The notes beneath the pieces were generated by a model. The model ran no database searches. It had not been told where the DNA came from and worked only from the letters and a program-made list of their open reading frames with translations. Below, piece after piece: positions 1-14,485 of a stretch of DNA of 64,000 nt. Source of the stretch: Chrysomallon squamiferum. Its lineage: Eukaryota; Mollusca; Gastropoda; Neomphalida; Peltospiridae. The stretch spans positions 13,475,524 to 13,539,523 of the forward strand of contig CM022679.1 of NCBI GenBank assembly GCA_012295275.1, given 5' to 3'. A program made the position numbers and the translations under genes. The stretch's first letter is position 1; every line of letters starts with the position of its first letter.

Positions 1-945
1 CAAACTAATGTTCGAAGACATCTTTTAAAAGTCTAAACAGATTCCCGTTAATCTACCGACAGATGGCGTCGTTAACAAAGGTGTATTTTAATAAGGTTCT
101 AAAGTGATAGACTAGTTTCTGTACTAACGACACCCACGGCTGTGCTTGTGATTGGTTGTGCAAAAGTCGTCATAACTAAAGGAATTCATCTTGGCGCAAC
201 AAAGTCGATGAATGATGGAATTCCAATACAAACTGATGGTGGCGTGAATCATAATAATAACAAAATTGAACGCATGTGAACGACCTTTTGTATTTGCCCC
301 ATTCAAGCGATGACAGATTTATGATTAGTTACCACTAAAGATACATAAAATAGGTTTAAGAAATTGATGTATTCGGTGTAAGTAAAATAGAAGGTTTAAA
401 CGGATGTAAGACTCTTTGTAATGTAATTGCTCAAAATGAAGTAAAAAAATTGTGACGTTGCATTAACTAGCTGAGTGTATCTGAACTTAACGAGGCAAGG
501 TTTTATTTATTTATTTTCTTTTCTTTTATTATTATTATTATCAACATTATTATTAACACATTTTTGACATGATCCGTATATTCCCTCGTAGATTTAATTT
601 TTAATATAATGAATTAAACTTCAGTAAACCAGCGTATTTATCAAAAAAAAAAAAAAAAAAAAAATTGAATAGAAAAATGAAAATCAGAAAACTTATTTTC
701 GTTATCCTTATTACCATCATTATAACAATCTTCTTTCTCTTCTTCTTTCATCGCTGCTACTCCTTCCACAACTAAATATAGTAAGCACTGCTTGAAGGCC
801 CTCGCAAACCTAATATGAAACCATGCGACACGGATTTCGATCGATGGAAATGGGAACCGCTGATAGAAACCGCAGAAATCCTAAAATGTAGAATCCCTTC
901 TCAGCAAAATATATATTTTTGAGTGTTTACCAGCTACTTAAGTAT

Positions 946-950
946 TTTAA

Positions 951-1009
<59 letters not shown>

Positions 1010-1029
1010 CATTATTATCATTATTATTA
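946..1029. repeat. (TTA)n microsatellite
   Basis: About 27 near-perfect TTA units. Further TTA tracts lie at 520-550 and 1200-1224. Confidence 0.95.
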
Positions 1030-1989
1030 ATAATTTTTGTTGGTGTTTGTTCTTTTATTATTAACACAAACACGCACATACGGACACAGTTTCTATTGGT
1101 GCAAGAAACTGATACACGAACAGATGTATAGATTAAAAAAAAACCCACCAAAAAACATAATATTAAAGTTGATATAAAAGTTTATTTTGACCATAAACCT
1201 TTATTATTATTATTATTATTATTTTAAATAAATAAATAATTAAAAATTATTTAGGACGAGGGGTTGGGAGACATTGGTTTCATTAACCGGAATTGCCCAA
1301 ATCAATTATTTAAAAAACAGAATTAATAAATTAAATTACGTCCATGAAATGTAGCACTGTTTTTTTTTTTGTAATTTAACATGAGCGAAATGCTGTGGGT
1401 AGTTGCAAGTATGTTGCACACATCTTTAAAATGATGGAATATTTCTCTCGTTAAAAACAAGCTAAATGCAATCCAAAATTTATATATACAACAAATTTAT
1501 ATAAACTTATGACGTAATACAATATAATCACTGTGTGACATAATTTATTTGGAATAAATAGCTTGACAACTGTAACAACGCCGAGATGAAAACATGTATT
1601 TCACCACACTGAAGTTGAAATTCTGAAAAAATATTTCTGTAATATTGAAAATTAACAAATGGCTATTAAGGAGACAATACTGTTCAAGGAAACAACAAGT
1701 TGGTGGCTGAATAGAACTTTGTAAAGTTGTACAAACTGAGTGACTTGTGTAAATCGTTACGGAAACTGAAACAATCAACATCAATCAAAAGAACATTGAC
1801 TTTCAAAAAATGTGTACACCCAGAAATAAGACAGTGGAAAAACTACACTCGGGGGAAAAAAACCTACTCACTTGTCTGCTAGCGTGTCCGGAAAGTGGAA
1901 ACACGGAAGGAAGATGGAAAGATAGCTGATGTGCTGAGGCTTCTGTTTGCCATAGCAACCACAATTGGATCCATGGCAGGCAGCGTGCC

Positions 1990-2235
1990 GTCCGACGTAA
2001 AGGGCATACCGTCTTGAACTCGTGTGTGCGTGTGTGTGCGTGTGTGTGTGTCTGTAATCACACATAGATGCACACTCATACTCACACACACACTTACATG
2101 CACACTCGTACTCACACATACACATACAATTACGCACATACATACATAATATACATTGCATAAACATACGTACATATATATCCGCATATACATATGCATG
2201 TATACATATGTATGTATGTGTGTGTATGTATATGT

Positions 2236-2275
<40 letters not shown>

Positions 2276-3060
2276 TCTCAGTCAAAACATACGAAAGCGA
2301 ATATAAACACCACAATATTCATAGAAGCGCGCGCACACGCACGCGAAAAACAGAGAAACAGGCGACACACACAGACATACACAGAGGCCCCCCCAAAAAG
2401 AGAAGAAGACAAACAAGCGAGTGCACACACAGACAAAGATGCGCGCGTGAGCCCGCACGCTCGCACACACATGTGAAAACAGATAAACAAGCGCGTACAC
2501 AGATACACATATAGACACAGGCAAAAAACCCAGAGTCATACACAGTCAAAAAAAACCAACCAAGGCACTTGCGCGCACACACATGCACAAAACCAACTAA
2601 AAAGCATACTCGCATACAGCCAAACACATGGTAACGTACATGTGTTAAAAAGACTAGTGCGCGCGCGCACAAACACACGGAGCAAAGAAAAAGACAAAGC
2701 GCGCAATAACATACAGACACAGACACAGACAAAACACAAAAAAGAACACACACAGCAAAACACAGAAGAAAATCGCGCGCAGTCACACTCATACAAAGAC
2801 AAAAAACAAATAACCGCCCGCAAACACGCACAAAAAAAACACCAACACGAAATATCACACACACACACACCTGCGCATATACAGAATACAAAAAGAAAAG
2901 ACAAACGAGCGTGCACACAAACATACACAGAAAAACAGACAACCAGTTGTGCACACAAACATACACAGAAAACGAACAAAAACAACATAAACAAAACCAC
3001 GCGCAAACAACCGCGCGCGCAAACAGACAATCAGACACAAATTTCAAAATAAATATTTTC
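1990..3060. repeat. Degenerate CA-rich satellite-like tract
   Basis: About 1 kb is dominated by CACA, ACAGAC and GCGCGCAC strings on the plus strand, including a pure (CA)n at about 2236-2271. Purine/pyrimidine alternation and the GCGCGC patches could favour Z-DNA. The long open frames across it are artefacts of the low stop content of CA repeats. Confidence 0.85.
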
Positions 3061-3129
3061 AACCAAACGTAATGCAACCATGCAATCTATGAAATGAAAA
3101 AAAATAAAATATGTGCGCGTCTATATGTG

Positions 3130-3137
3130 CGTGTGTG

Positions 3138-3171
<34 letters not shown>

Positions 3172-3830
3172 CGTGTGTGTGTGTGTGTGTGTTCATATAT
3201 AAAAATCCTGGTGTAAATAAGTTAAACTAAAATAAATAAATAAAAAAATTAATACAAATAAATTGTAAACTGAAACTTGACAGAGACAGAGTCTGTCAAT
3301 ACATTAAATAAATAAATTCAAATTGTGTATCCAAGTGAAAATAAATGTTCACACATTAACCGCACTGATCGATCTTCAGAAGTAATCACTGCTATAACTG
3401 ACAAAACACATACAGAAACAAGTATGTATTTACTGTGCATGTGTGTGTGTTTTTTGAATGTATGTATGTGTGCGTATATATGTATGTATGTGTTTGTATG
3501 TGTATGTATGTTATAAGTATGTATGTATGTATGTATGAAATGTGTGTGTGCGGGTTAATGTCTATGTACGTATGTATGTATGTATGTATAAGTGTGTATG
3601 GATGTGTGTGTATCTATGTATGTATGGACGGATGTATGTGGATTGTGTTTGTGTCTGTTATGTATCAATGTGTTATATATGAACATAAACATAAATGTGT
3701 GTGTATTGTCTCTATATGCGTGCATATGTGCGTCTCTATAAATAAATACATAATAAAAATGTATTCAATTGTATGGACAAAACAGTATGTTTGTGTATGT
3801 GTATAGAAATGTGTGTGTGTGTGTGTGTGC
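3130..3830. repeat. (GT)n followed by (TATG)n microsatellites
   Basis: A (GT)n tract at about 3149-3192 is followed by TATG-rich sequence at about 3430-3660 and another short GT tract near 3811-3828. Nothing gene-like is visible. Confidence 0.9.
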
Positions 3831-3982
3831 ACGCGTGGAAGTTAACCTATATATCCTGTATGCATTTAAATTAATTTAAATAATATGGACATTATTGTAT
3901 AGATATAAAGTATTGATTCAAATATCGACATTATAGTGTAGCTATACAAATATAACAATTAACCTATATAGGCAGTGTATAG

Positions 3983-4640
3983 AAAATGTTAAATCAAGCT
4001 GTGTGAAGTAAATTAACCAAAGAAAAGCTAAAACACGCGTTGTGAAATAACGTAACCAAAGAAAAAGTTGAATCACACTGAATGAAGTTTAGTAACCATA
4101 GAAATGTTTTGAACACATATTGTGAAATAAAGTAACCAAAGAAAATGTTAAATCAAAGTGAATGAAGTTTAGTAACCACAAAAATGTTAAATAACGTGAA
4201 TGAAATTTTGTATCCACAGAAATGTTAAAACACATATTGTGAAATAAAGTAACCATAGAAAGTATTAAATCAAAATGAATTGAGTAGATGACTATAGAAA
4301 TGTTAAAACACATACCGTGAAATAAAGTAACCATAGAAAATGTTAAATCAAAGTGAATGAAGTTTAGTAACCACAGAAATGTCAAATAACGTGTTGTGAA
4401 ATTAAATATCCATTGAAAGTGTTAAATCACGTACTGTGAAATTAAGTAACCATGGAAAGTATTAAATCAAAATGAATGAAGTAGATGACTACAGAAATGT
4501 CAAAACACGTATTGTGAAATAAAGTAACCACAGAAATGTCAAATCCTGTATTGTGAAATGAAGTAATCATTAAAATGTAAATTCAAATTGAATGAAGCAG
4601 AGAAAACCATAGAAATGTTAAAACACATATTGTGAAACAA
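3983..4640. repeat. Diverged tandem array, unit about 40 bp
   Basis: The array repeats a unit of the form aatgttaaatca..gtgaatgaag..tagtaaccaca. Units alternate between two flavours (acacatattgtgaaataaag and caaagtgaatgaagtttag), which gives a higher-order period near 80-120 bp. Confidence 0.8.
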
Positions 4641-4697
4641 AATAATCATTGACGATATTAAATATTTGAAATATGGGAAATGTTAACTGACAAACTG

Positions 4698-4731
<34 letters not shown>

Positions 4732-5518
4732 AAAAAGAAAAAAAAAGGATCAAAAACAAAACAACAACAACAATATTAATTAAAAGTTAACTTGGATCAG
4801 TTACTGATTTATTGATTTGAACGTTATCCACTAAATACTTGATACATTTTATTTTACACCGTTCATAATAAATATATATTAGTAAGTTATATCGTCTTGA
4901 TGTTTTGTATTATTGAAATACTATGCAAATCAATATTTAAGCTGAAATTAATGCCTTGTAGTATCTAAATAACCTTTATACATTTTTTCACCTTTTCAGA
5001 TTAATAAACATATATACATATATATATTATAAGTAGACGAAAAAATCTAATTATATATATATATTATTTAATTAAAAATAAATAAGCAAGTAAGTAAAAA
5101 TCTGAATAAAAAACAATTAGAATTTTTTTTAATTTAAAAAAAAAAAAAAAAAATTCTAACGTTACCGTTCAAGGGGATGAATTAATATTGATTTTACTGT
5201 TTAACCGCGTCCTCTTTACGTATCCCGTAAAACCTGCATTAAAACCATTCTTCAAACAATCAAAATGATTAATATCCGGTAGTCATTCTTTAAATATGAA
5301 CCAAGTGTCGTTACAAGGGCATGCGTTCATTTGTCCATCCCGAAAAGAAATGAACCTAACTGTGAACTGGGCATCATTCACCAAGGGAATGTGAAATCCT
5401 AATTTTAAGGATTTTTGTTTTTAGTAGAGGACAAGAGCCCGATTTGCTCGTTCCAACACAGACGGTAGCTATTCATTCGTTACGCTTTACTAAACAGAAT
5501 TCTTAATGGAAGCTGTTA

Positions 5519-5672
5519 TATTGCAGATATAACGTTGTGATTATTTGTTATATTGCAGATATGACGCTGTGTGAATTATTTGTTATATTGCAGATATGAC
5601 GTTGTGATTATTTGTTATATTGCAGATATGACGCTTGTGATTATTTGTTATATTGCAGATATGACGTTGTGA
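5519..5672 (+). repeat. 32-bp tandem repeat just upstream of the start exon
   Basis: About five copies of a unit containing ttatattgcagatatgacg (5'-to-3' on plus) separated by ttgtgattattt. It ends roughly 40 bp before the predicted ATG at 5709. Each unit contains an acceptor-like tgcag, so the array lies in the 5' leader or proximal promoter of the gene. Whether it is transcribed cannot be told. Confidence 0.85.
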
Positions 5673-5708
5673 TTGGCACAAGATTACCGGGACTTGATTG
5701 GCTGAGCC

Positions 5709-5817
5709 ATGTTTAGAGTGGAACTTGTACGATGGTTTATTCTATCGGCATGGTGTCTTTCCAGCGTGCAAGCCGCGGCGATAGTTACAAAATCAGCATG
5801 GACATGGAATTCAACAG
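5709..5817 (+). CDS. Exon 1: signal peptide
   Basis: The ATG opens a frame with Arg near the N-terminus, a hydrophobic core (WFILSAWCLSSVQA) and a probable cleavage site after VQA or AAA. No GT donor in phase 1 is available. The best junction is ACAG followed by GCACGT, a good match to the minor GC-AG intron donor (AG-GCAAGT), and it joins exon 2 in frame as ..NSTG-DQC. Confidence 0.65.
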
Positions 5818-8800
5818 GCACGTACAACTTACGTTTTTCTTCTTCTTCTTTTACTTTGTCTCGTCTTCGTCTTCGTCTTATAAAGGGAATCAATGTAAAA
5901 CACAAAAGTTGTTTTTTCCCTTTAACTCTTAAAAACATACTTAGATGAGGAATGATAAAAAAAAAAAAAAATGCGTACATAAACGTAAATACATACAAGT
6001 ACATCCAGACATATGTACATAATACACGCACATATACATCTAAATGGTGATTATAAGTAGTAAAAAAAAACCCCCAAAACCAACACCTAATATTAAACTC
6101 TCTTTGTTAGGAAATCAAGTTCTCAATATTCAGAATAAAAAAAATGAAAACTTGAAGATTAATATGAAATACTATAATATTACGAGCTTTGTGTTTCACT
6201 AAACCCATGAAAACAAACAAACAAACAAACAAAAACAAAAAAATAAAAAAATAAAAAAATAAAAAAAAAAAATTAATAAATAAAAATTAAATAAATAAAT
6301 GAAATACTTGCAGGCGATCAGTGCAGACCAATGATATGCTCCTGCTACATGAACGGGGTTTACTACGACGAGGGGGACGAATGGAATGACCCCGAAGACC
6401 CGTGTATTAGATACAGATGTTTGCAGAATGGATTTTACAAACCCATTCAAACTGGTAACCTGTTATAATTTCATACCTCTTCATTTTCCTTTCTTTCTTT
6501 CCTTTTTTTTTTGTTTTGTTTGACACATTTTATTTTTTTTTTTTTCTTTTTTCTTTCTTTCTTTTATTTTAGTTAATTAATTAAATAATTATTTTTGTAT
6601 TTACTTATTTATTTACTTTATTTATTTACTTACTTTCTTTCTTACTTATTTATATACTTTCTGTATTAATTAATTAATTCAATGATTTATTTATTATAAT
6701 TATTTAATTAATTAATTTACCTTATTTATTAATTAATTACATTATTTATTTATTTTTTTATTATTTTTTAACATTTATAATTGGTACTTAATTTAACGTT
6801 TCTAATTAAATATATGTTTTCAATGACAGGTTGCAATTTCAAAGGTGTGTGTAAGAAACACAATGAAACTTGGTCTGAGGGATGCTTTACTTATCACTGT
6901 GAGAAGAAAAAGGGAGACTGGAGATATACTCTGATACAACCAGGTAGCTTTTAAATAAAATACTCAAATTTACTATCATTCCGTAACAGACACACACGGA
7001 CGCTCGCACCTACACACATATACATGTACACATATGCGCGCACACACGCACGAACACACACATACATGCCTATAAAAGCACGCACACAGACACATTCCTA
7101 CACATATATACATACAAACATACACACGCATATATACTAATGTATATATAGAAACACATATCTAGACATATATGTACACACACACACACACACATGCACA
7201 CATACATATAGTACATGTACAAAAATGTGTATATAAATACAAATACATTTTGTTTTTGAGACTGATCTTTATATTCACAAAATATAGTACATACACAAAA
7301 ATGTATATATAAATACAAATACATTTTGTTTTTGAGACTGATCTTTATATTCACAAAATCGTATCAGCTAATCGTTATTGTTGAACAGTAGAATCATTTT
7401 CTTCATTACAAAAACAAAAATGTTTCAGTTCTTTTATATAATATAAATAATAAGAAACAGAGACGTTTTCATTTCACATTAAAAATTCAAGACTAAATAA
7501 AAACGTGAAATAACATTATCTATTAAGTAAGAGAAATATAATTTTGTTCTAATACCTGTAATAAATACGAAATAAAATAACTGAAACTGAAACTGATCTA
7601 TATATATACTGAACACATGAAAAATGTTTCACTTTCCTTAACATTTTTGTTCAGTATATTTAAAATACACTGTGTTCCGCAGGTTGTGCAACTCGTAAAG
7701 GTGACTGTCTGCAGGTTGGGGAGAGGTACGTGGAGCTGTGTGACACGTACGAGTGTCAGATAGTTGGTTCCTGCTATACTTTAGTAAAAGTGAAATCAGG
7801 TAAGTGTGCGTAAACTGAGTTCTGCATGCGTCCATGTGCTTGTTATTTGTCAACCAATTAACTAGAATACGTCCAGGTGATCGTTATTTGTCAACCAATA
7901 ATCTAAAATACGTTCCGCTTACGTCCAAGTGCTTGTTATTTGTCAACAAATAATCTAAAATACGTTCCGCATACGTTCAAGTGCTTGTTATTTTTCAACA
8001 AATAATCTAAAATACGTTCTGCATACATCCAAGTGCTTGTTATTTGTCAACAAATAATCTAAAATACGTTCCGCATACGTCCAAGTGCTTGTTGTTTGTC
8101 AACAAATAATCTAAAATACGTTCCGCATACGTCCAAGTGTTTGTTATTTATCAACATACAATCTAAAATCCATCGAAGTGGTTGTTAATTATCAATAAAT
8201 AATCTAAAACACGTTCTGCATACGTCCAAGTGCTTGTTATTTGTCAACAAATAATCTAAAATACGTTCCGCATACGTCCAAGTGCTTGTTATTTGTCAAC
8301 AAATAATCTAAAATACGTTCTGCATACATCCAAGTGCTTGTTATTTGTCAACAAATAATCTAAAATACGTTCCGCATACGTCCAAGTGTTTGTTATTTAT
8401 CAACATACAATCTAAAATCCATCGAAGTGGTTGTTAATTGTCAACAAATAATCCAAAACACGACCAAATGATTGTTATTTATCAAGAAATAATCTAAAAT
8501 ACGTTCTCCATACATCTAAGTTCTTGTTATTTGTCAACAAATAACCTAAAATACGTCCAAGAGATTGTTATTTGTCAACAAATTATCTAAAATACGTCTG
8601 CATAAAAGTACGTCAAAAAATACCTTCTGCATTGTCCAATTTTGTTATTTGTCAACATGCAATCTAAAATACCTTCTGCATACGTCCAAGTGTTTGTTAT
8701 TTGTCAACATGCAATCTAAAATACCTTCTGCATACGTCCAAGTGTTTGTTATTTGTCAACATGCAATCTAAAATACCTTCTGCATACGTCCAAGTGTTTG

Positions 8801-11050
8801 TTATTTGTCAACATGCAATCTAAAATACCTTCTGCATACGTCCAAGTGTTTGTTATTTGTCAACATGCAATCTAAAATACCTTCTGCATACGTCCAAGTG
8901 TTTGTTATTTGTCAACATGCAATCTAAAATACCTTCTGCATACGTCCAAGTGTTTGTTATTTGTCAACATGCAATCTAAAATACCTTCTGCATACGTCCA
9001 AGTGTTTGTTATTTGTCAACATGTCCAAGTGTTTGTTATTTGTCAACATGCAATCTAAAATACCTTCTGCATACGTCCAAGTGTTTGTTATTTGTCAACA
9101 TCCAGTTTAAAATACCTTCTGCATACGTCCAAGTGTTTGTTATTAGTCAACATACAATCTAAAATACGTTCTGAATACGTCCAAGTGTTTGTTATTAGTC
9201 AACATGCAATCTAAAATATGTTCTGAATACGTCCAAGTGTTTGTTATTAGTCAACATGCAATCTAAAATATGTTCTGAATACGTCCAAGTGCTTATTAGT
9301 TGCCAACAGATTATCTAAAATATATCGAAGTGCTTGTTAATTGTCAACAAATAATCTATAAACGTTCTGCACACGTCCAAGTTCTTGCTTTATTTGTTAC
9401 GGTCACCAGCCTTTGGTAATAATAAAGTATGATGATAACATAACAAGCACGTGAGAATGCATGTCGGCTAAATATTCCGGTTGTTTCGTCACGTCATTTC
9501 GTTCAGAGATACTGCGTCTTTCCAGTGATATTTCTACAAACGAAATGATGTCACGAAAACATAGGGAATGTTAACCTACGCGCATCTTCATAAAACTGTT
9601 ATTGTGTAATCATAAAACAATACACAGATTTATAAATAAGTTCAATCTTAATACATTGAAAATATTCCGATAGATCAAATTATAATATGCATATACCTGT
9701 TGTATTCTGCATCAAAAGTAAATCAGATTTATTTGAAGTTTTTTTTTTTTTTTTTTTTTTTCAGTCTCTAGTGTTTTAAATATCTGAATTGTAAACTGTT
9801 GTCACTGTTTATGTATTTTAAGGGTGCAAAGCAAAGAACGACGTCTGCATGCCTGTTTACAGCTTCTGGCACGACGAATGCGCTGTCTATCAGTGTAAAC
9901 TGGACAAAGGAAAAAGCAAATCAATAATACAAACTCACTCTCATGGTAAAAAAAACCCCCAAAACAACAACAAAAACAACAAACAAAAAAAAAACCCAAA
10001 CGAAAATCAGTTTTAAAAATTACACCATCCATATTTTAGTAGCTATAATTATGTTTGTTTGTTAGTATATTTTAGTTTACTTGACATTCAGTATCAAATG
10101 TTATTTTAATTTTTTTTATTTTATTTATCATACTATACGGTACGATACCATATGATAAGAAACTACACGATAATATACGATTCCTTGCTGTCTATTCTAT
10201 GCTACTCTACACTGCATTACATGACACTAAACATTATTACACTATATTAAACTATACTGTGCTATGCTTCACTACACTGTACTACACTATACTGTACTAT
10301 GCTATGCTATACTATACTAAGCTATACTGTACTATACCATACTATACTGTATTACACTATACTATTCTTAGAAAAAAAAAATATTTTAATATTTATTTTT
10401 CTTCTTCTTTTTTTCTTTTATTATTTTCTTTTCTTTTATTTTTATTGAATTTTTCATTTATAATTTATTTATAATTATTTTTAATGTTACGTCATGTAAA
10501 TAGTATGAGATTTTTTTTTTTTTAATTGAAAACGTCACATCTTTTTTCTTTCTTTTCACGTCAGACGTCATGGTTTGGCCGAGAGGCGAGTACGCGCTTT
10601 TGGAAACTGTCCACGGCTGCCCTACGCTTTACGAGCAGTTCTGGAAAGAGGGATTCCACGAACACTGGGGCGATGGTCACAATGACTATTCTTACGAATA
10701 CGATTTAAAGGGAAACAAAAGTGAATTAATGATGCAACATTACTTCTGCGTGCACGACGAGCTCAACGACACTGGTTTGATTCCTGTCTACCAGACGTAC
10801 TGGGAAGAAGGAAAGTACTGCATTTTGGCCTACAATGGAACATGCCCTAAAGGTAACCTTTTTGTTGTTGTTGTTGTTGTTTTTTTTTTTTTTTTATTTT
10901 TGTTTCTTTGTTTGAACACAGGGCCCAGTAAAGCTATATATTTTGTAACTATACATGAACGCTTTGTCTGTTGTTCATGGTACTTCAAACACTAGTATAA
11001 AATTGAACCTAGAAGTCAAAGCCATGGAAATTATTTGAAATGTGACGCTG

Positions 11051-11118
<68 letters not shown>

Positions 11119-12840
11119 AATAAATAAATAAATAAAAATTATAATATAAAAATTAACCTTTTGTATCTAACCCTGTTGACAGAAATAAAAATGTATACTT
11201 TATTAATAAATAATGTATTTGATTCTTGATTCTGTTCATGATTAATCAACTTGGTCTCTTTGTTGTTTGCTGCTATAGCCAATGTATTGTGACTGGTTTT
11301 TCAATATAATGTTTTCCCGCCTATGGGATGGTGCACCTATATAACCCCTGACTGCAAAGAGCAGTTAATGGAGTTTTCACTATCACATAATCATTACAGC
11401 TTTGACTGTAGTTTTATCTATTTATAGTTTAGTTTAGTTTTGTTTAGTTTAGTTCAGTTTATTTATTTATTATTTATTTTAAAAAACAAAGCAAACAAAC
11501 AAAAAAATATATGCGTATATGTATATATATATTTTATATATTGTGTACTTGTATCTCTATCTATATGAATGTATATATTTATTTATTTATTATTAATGCT
11601 TTTTATTATTATTATTATTTTTAATAATAATTAAACACTTTGTAGAAGATATAGTAATATTTTGACCATAAGCCTTTATTATTATTACTACTATATGTAT
11701 TTGTTAGATTATTTATTTACTTATTTGTTTATTTTTTATTTGTTTATGTTATGAAAAATCTGTGAAGCCACGTGAAATAATGTATAACCAAATGTTTTAT
11801 TCAATAACAAACTGTATACATAACCATTATGCTTGTTAGACAAATCCACAATCGGAAACATATGGTGTAAATCAGTATATGCTTGAAGTTCACGTCGATC
11901 ACGTTTCTATAAAACTACATTCATATTTGGCAAGTCATTGTGTTAGCGTCTCAAAAAAAAACAAAAACAGAAAGATAGAAGAAAAAAGAACAGAAAGAAG
12001 GAATTTAAAGAAATGATGATGATCATGATAAATAAATAAATAAATTAATTAATAATAATAATAATCATATTAATATCTAAGTCTCATAATTCTAAATTGT
12101 TTTATTCGTTTCTTTAACCGTCAATTTTTAATTAATAATAATAATACAAAATATATATATAAAAAAATAGAAATTGGTGCATAGAATACAGTTTAAAAAT
12201 ATCTGGAAGCCGCCATGTTTTTTTTTTTTTTTTTTTTAAATAAAGATGTTCTTGCGCACAATGCGGACACATTTTCTTTCAGTGTTGCAGAGTTATCAAT
12301 CCGCCATGTACGCGATTATCTGACCATTTTTTATTATAATTTATTTATTTATTTATTTTATTACTGTTGTTGTTATTATAATTATTAATATTATAATATA
12401 AGTAACCCTTTAAAAGTATAGTAATATATATAAATAAAATAAACTTAAATATGTTTGACAAATAAGTGTTAATAATAAAACAATTAAAAAAGATATAAAT
12501 AAATAAATAAGTAAATAAGTAAATAAATAATACAATATATAAAATTGAAGGTTTCCAAGAGGGGATGGTCATAATGGCGGATGAATCGAAAAATGAAACT
12601 AACACGACGTGGGGCACGCTACCTGATGGTGTTTTCAACAACCTTACGACAACTCTCTACTTCTGCTGTCGTTATGATGGTGAAATCAAAAAACCAATAG
12701 TTCTGCCTTCCCGACATCCTTTTGCATTATTCATGGCGGCCAATGAAAGCAAATGCCAAGAAGTCAGAGGTAAAAAAAGATTATGTTTTTACTTGAAAAT
12801 TCATATTTTATTTATTTGATTTGATTTGATTTGATCTGAT

Positions 12841-12871
<31 letters not shown>

Positions 12872-14451
12872 TTATTATTATTATTTGATGACAATTTTGA
12901 TTATATCTAATAACAGCAGCAACAACAACAACAACAACAACATCTATACAGTTTTATGGGCATACATTTATAATCGTATAATAATTATACCTATTATTAG
13001 CTTCATTCTCATCCATTTTAATAAATATCAGCATCATTATCAGTAACATCCTTTTAATAATTGTTTTGTTTTTAATCACTTCAAAAATAATTCAACTTTC
13101 AGGAATGACCTACAAAATAGAATTCTTCAGCCATGACGACCTCAACAACGGCACTTTGAGAGAGCTGCATGGTGCTCTGCCTTCCATCAAAACTGCAGAC
13201 GACAACACACTTATATACGTCTGTTACTACTCGCCTGTTATGTGTGGTGTGTAGCCTCTCTCAAAGCTATTCATTTTTAATTTTTTAATGATATAACTAT
13301 TTTGCAGTTTGTTACAAAAATTAATTTTAAGTTTAGGTATAATGACAGTATATCAAGAAACAAATAAAGAAGCATAAAAATAAATAAATAAATAAATAAT
13401 TTTTTCAAACTATAAATGACATCAGATAAGCCTTTACTCCCATGCATTTTAAACTTACAGTCAGTTTATGAATATATATTAAGGAATTCAAATTATTTTT
13501 TATTTTTTATTTTTATTTTTATAAGGATGTGTCAATGGCGATGAAAATTTTGTAGCAGTCAATGACATCATTGAAAAGTCATGTGTCAAGTACCAGTGTT
13601 TTGAAATGAATTTTCGACCAGAGTTCATTATACTTGAAGGAGGTTAGTATAATTATTCAGTAGTTAAAGAATACACGCAAGCTTCAGAAGCAATAGTCCA
13701 TAGGATCAATTCTACTCAGTCCTTCTATGGATCTATTTTCCATTTTAGCCAGTTCCCCATGACTGGTTTTTAAAAGGTAGTGGTTATGTATTTTCCAGTT
13801 TATGGGAGAATACGTAGCAAAACAATTCCTTGGCAAGCATAATGGTGGCAACAGGTTTTGTTTCTAATATCATCAGGAAAAAACCCATAATAAAATAAAA
13901 TAAACTTGATTATGTTTGACACTTAATAACTGTTAATAATAAAATCATTTGAAAAAGATATAAATAAATAAATAAATAAAACAATAAATAAAACAATAAA
14001 TAAATAATAATAATAAAAATAATCATCATTCATTCATTCATTTGTAACTAACTGTTACTGCGCCGACAACGCCAACAAAGATGATGAAACGGGTAATTAC
14101 ACAAAAAAGATGATGATGATGATGATGATGATGATTATCAACAAAAACAATGCTAGAAACAAAAATTTATAATAATTATAACAGGGCTGATTATGACGGT
14201 AGGGGTGATGGTGGTAAACCATTATGTTTTAAGCATATATTTCCAGGTTGTAAAATTGAGGGCAAAGATCAGTGTGTGGCTGAAAATGAAACATGGGTGG
14301 AGAAACATGGTGAGGCTTGCTTTACCAAGCAGTGTGTACGTCATACAGACAATACAACCGGTCACGTCTCATTTGTGGTGATCACCATCCTTAAAGGTAA
14401 CTGTTTCTTTTCATTAGTGATGTTGCTGCCATTAGTACTTCAACTACAATG

Positions 14452-14485
<34 letters not shown>

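Larger units (their letters stand above)
1..5518. other. Intergenic, repeat-rich DNA with no supported gene
   Basis: I find no exon with paired splice sites and a non-repetitive reading frame. The open frames here are translations of TTA, CA, GT and TATG repeats, giving runs of Leu, Asn or alternating Cys-Val and His-Thr. The stretch holds poly-A runs near 640-664 and 4698-4730 and several microsatellites listed separately. It probably contains the upstream region of the plus-strand gene that starts at 5709, but I cannot place a promoter. Confidence 0.6.

Noticed and set aside
919-1151. Open frames of poly-Leu (plus) and poly-Asn (minus)
   Set aside because: They are translations of a (TTA)n microsatellite, with no splice or start context.
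1868-3077. Long minus-strand frames rich in Cys and Val, and plus-strand frames rich in His and Thr
   Set aside because: They follow from the low stop density of CA/GT repeats. Several frames are open at once over the same DNA.
7815-9395. CRISPR-like regular repeat
   Set aside because: Units are directly adjacent with no unique spacers, and the context is a eukaryotic intron.
10565-10852. Reading exon 6 as a stand-alone 141-codon gene from the Met at 10570
   Set aside because: The frame is preceded by an acceptor, followed by a phase-1 donor, and completes an ApeC domain only with the next two exons.
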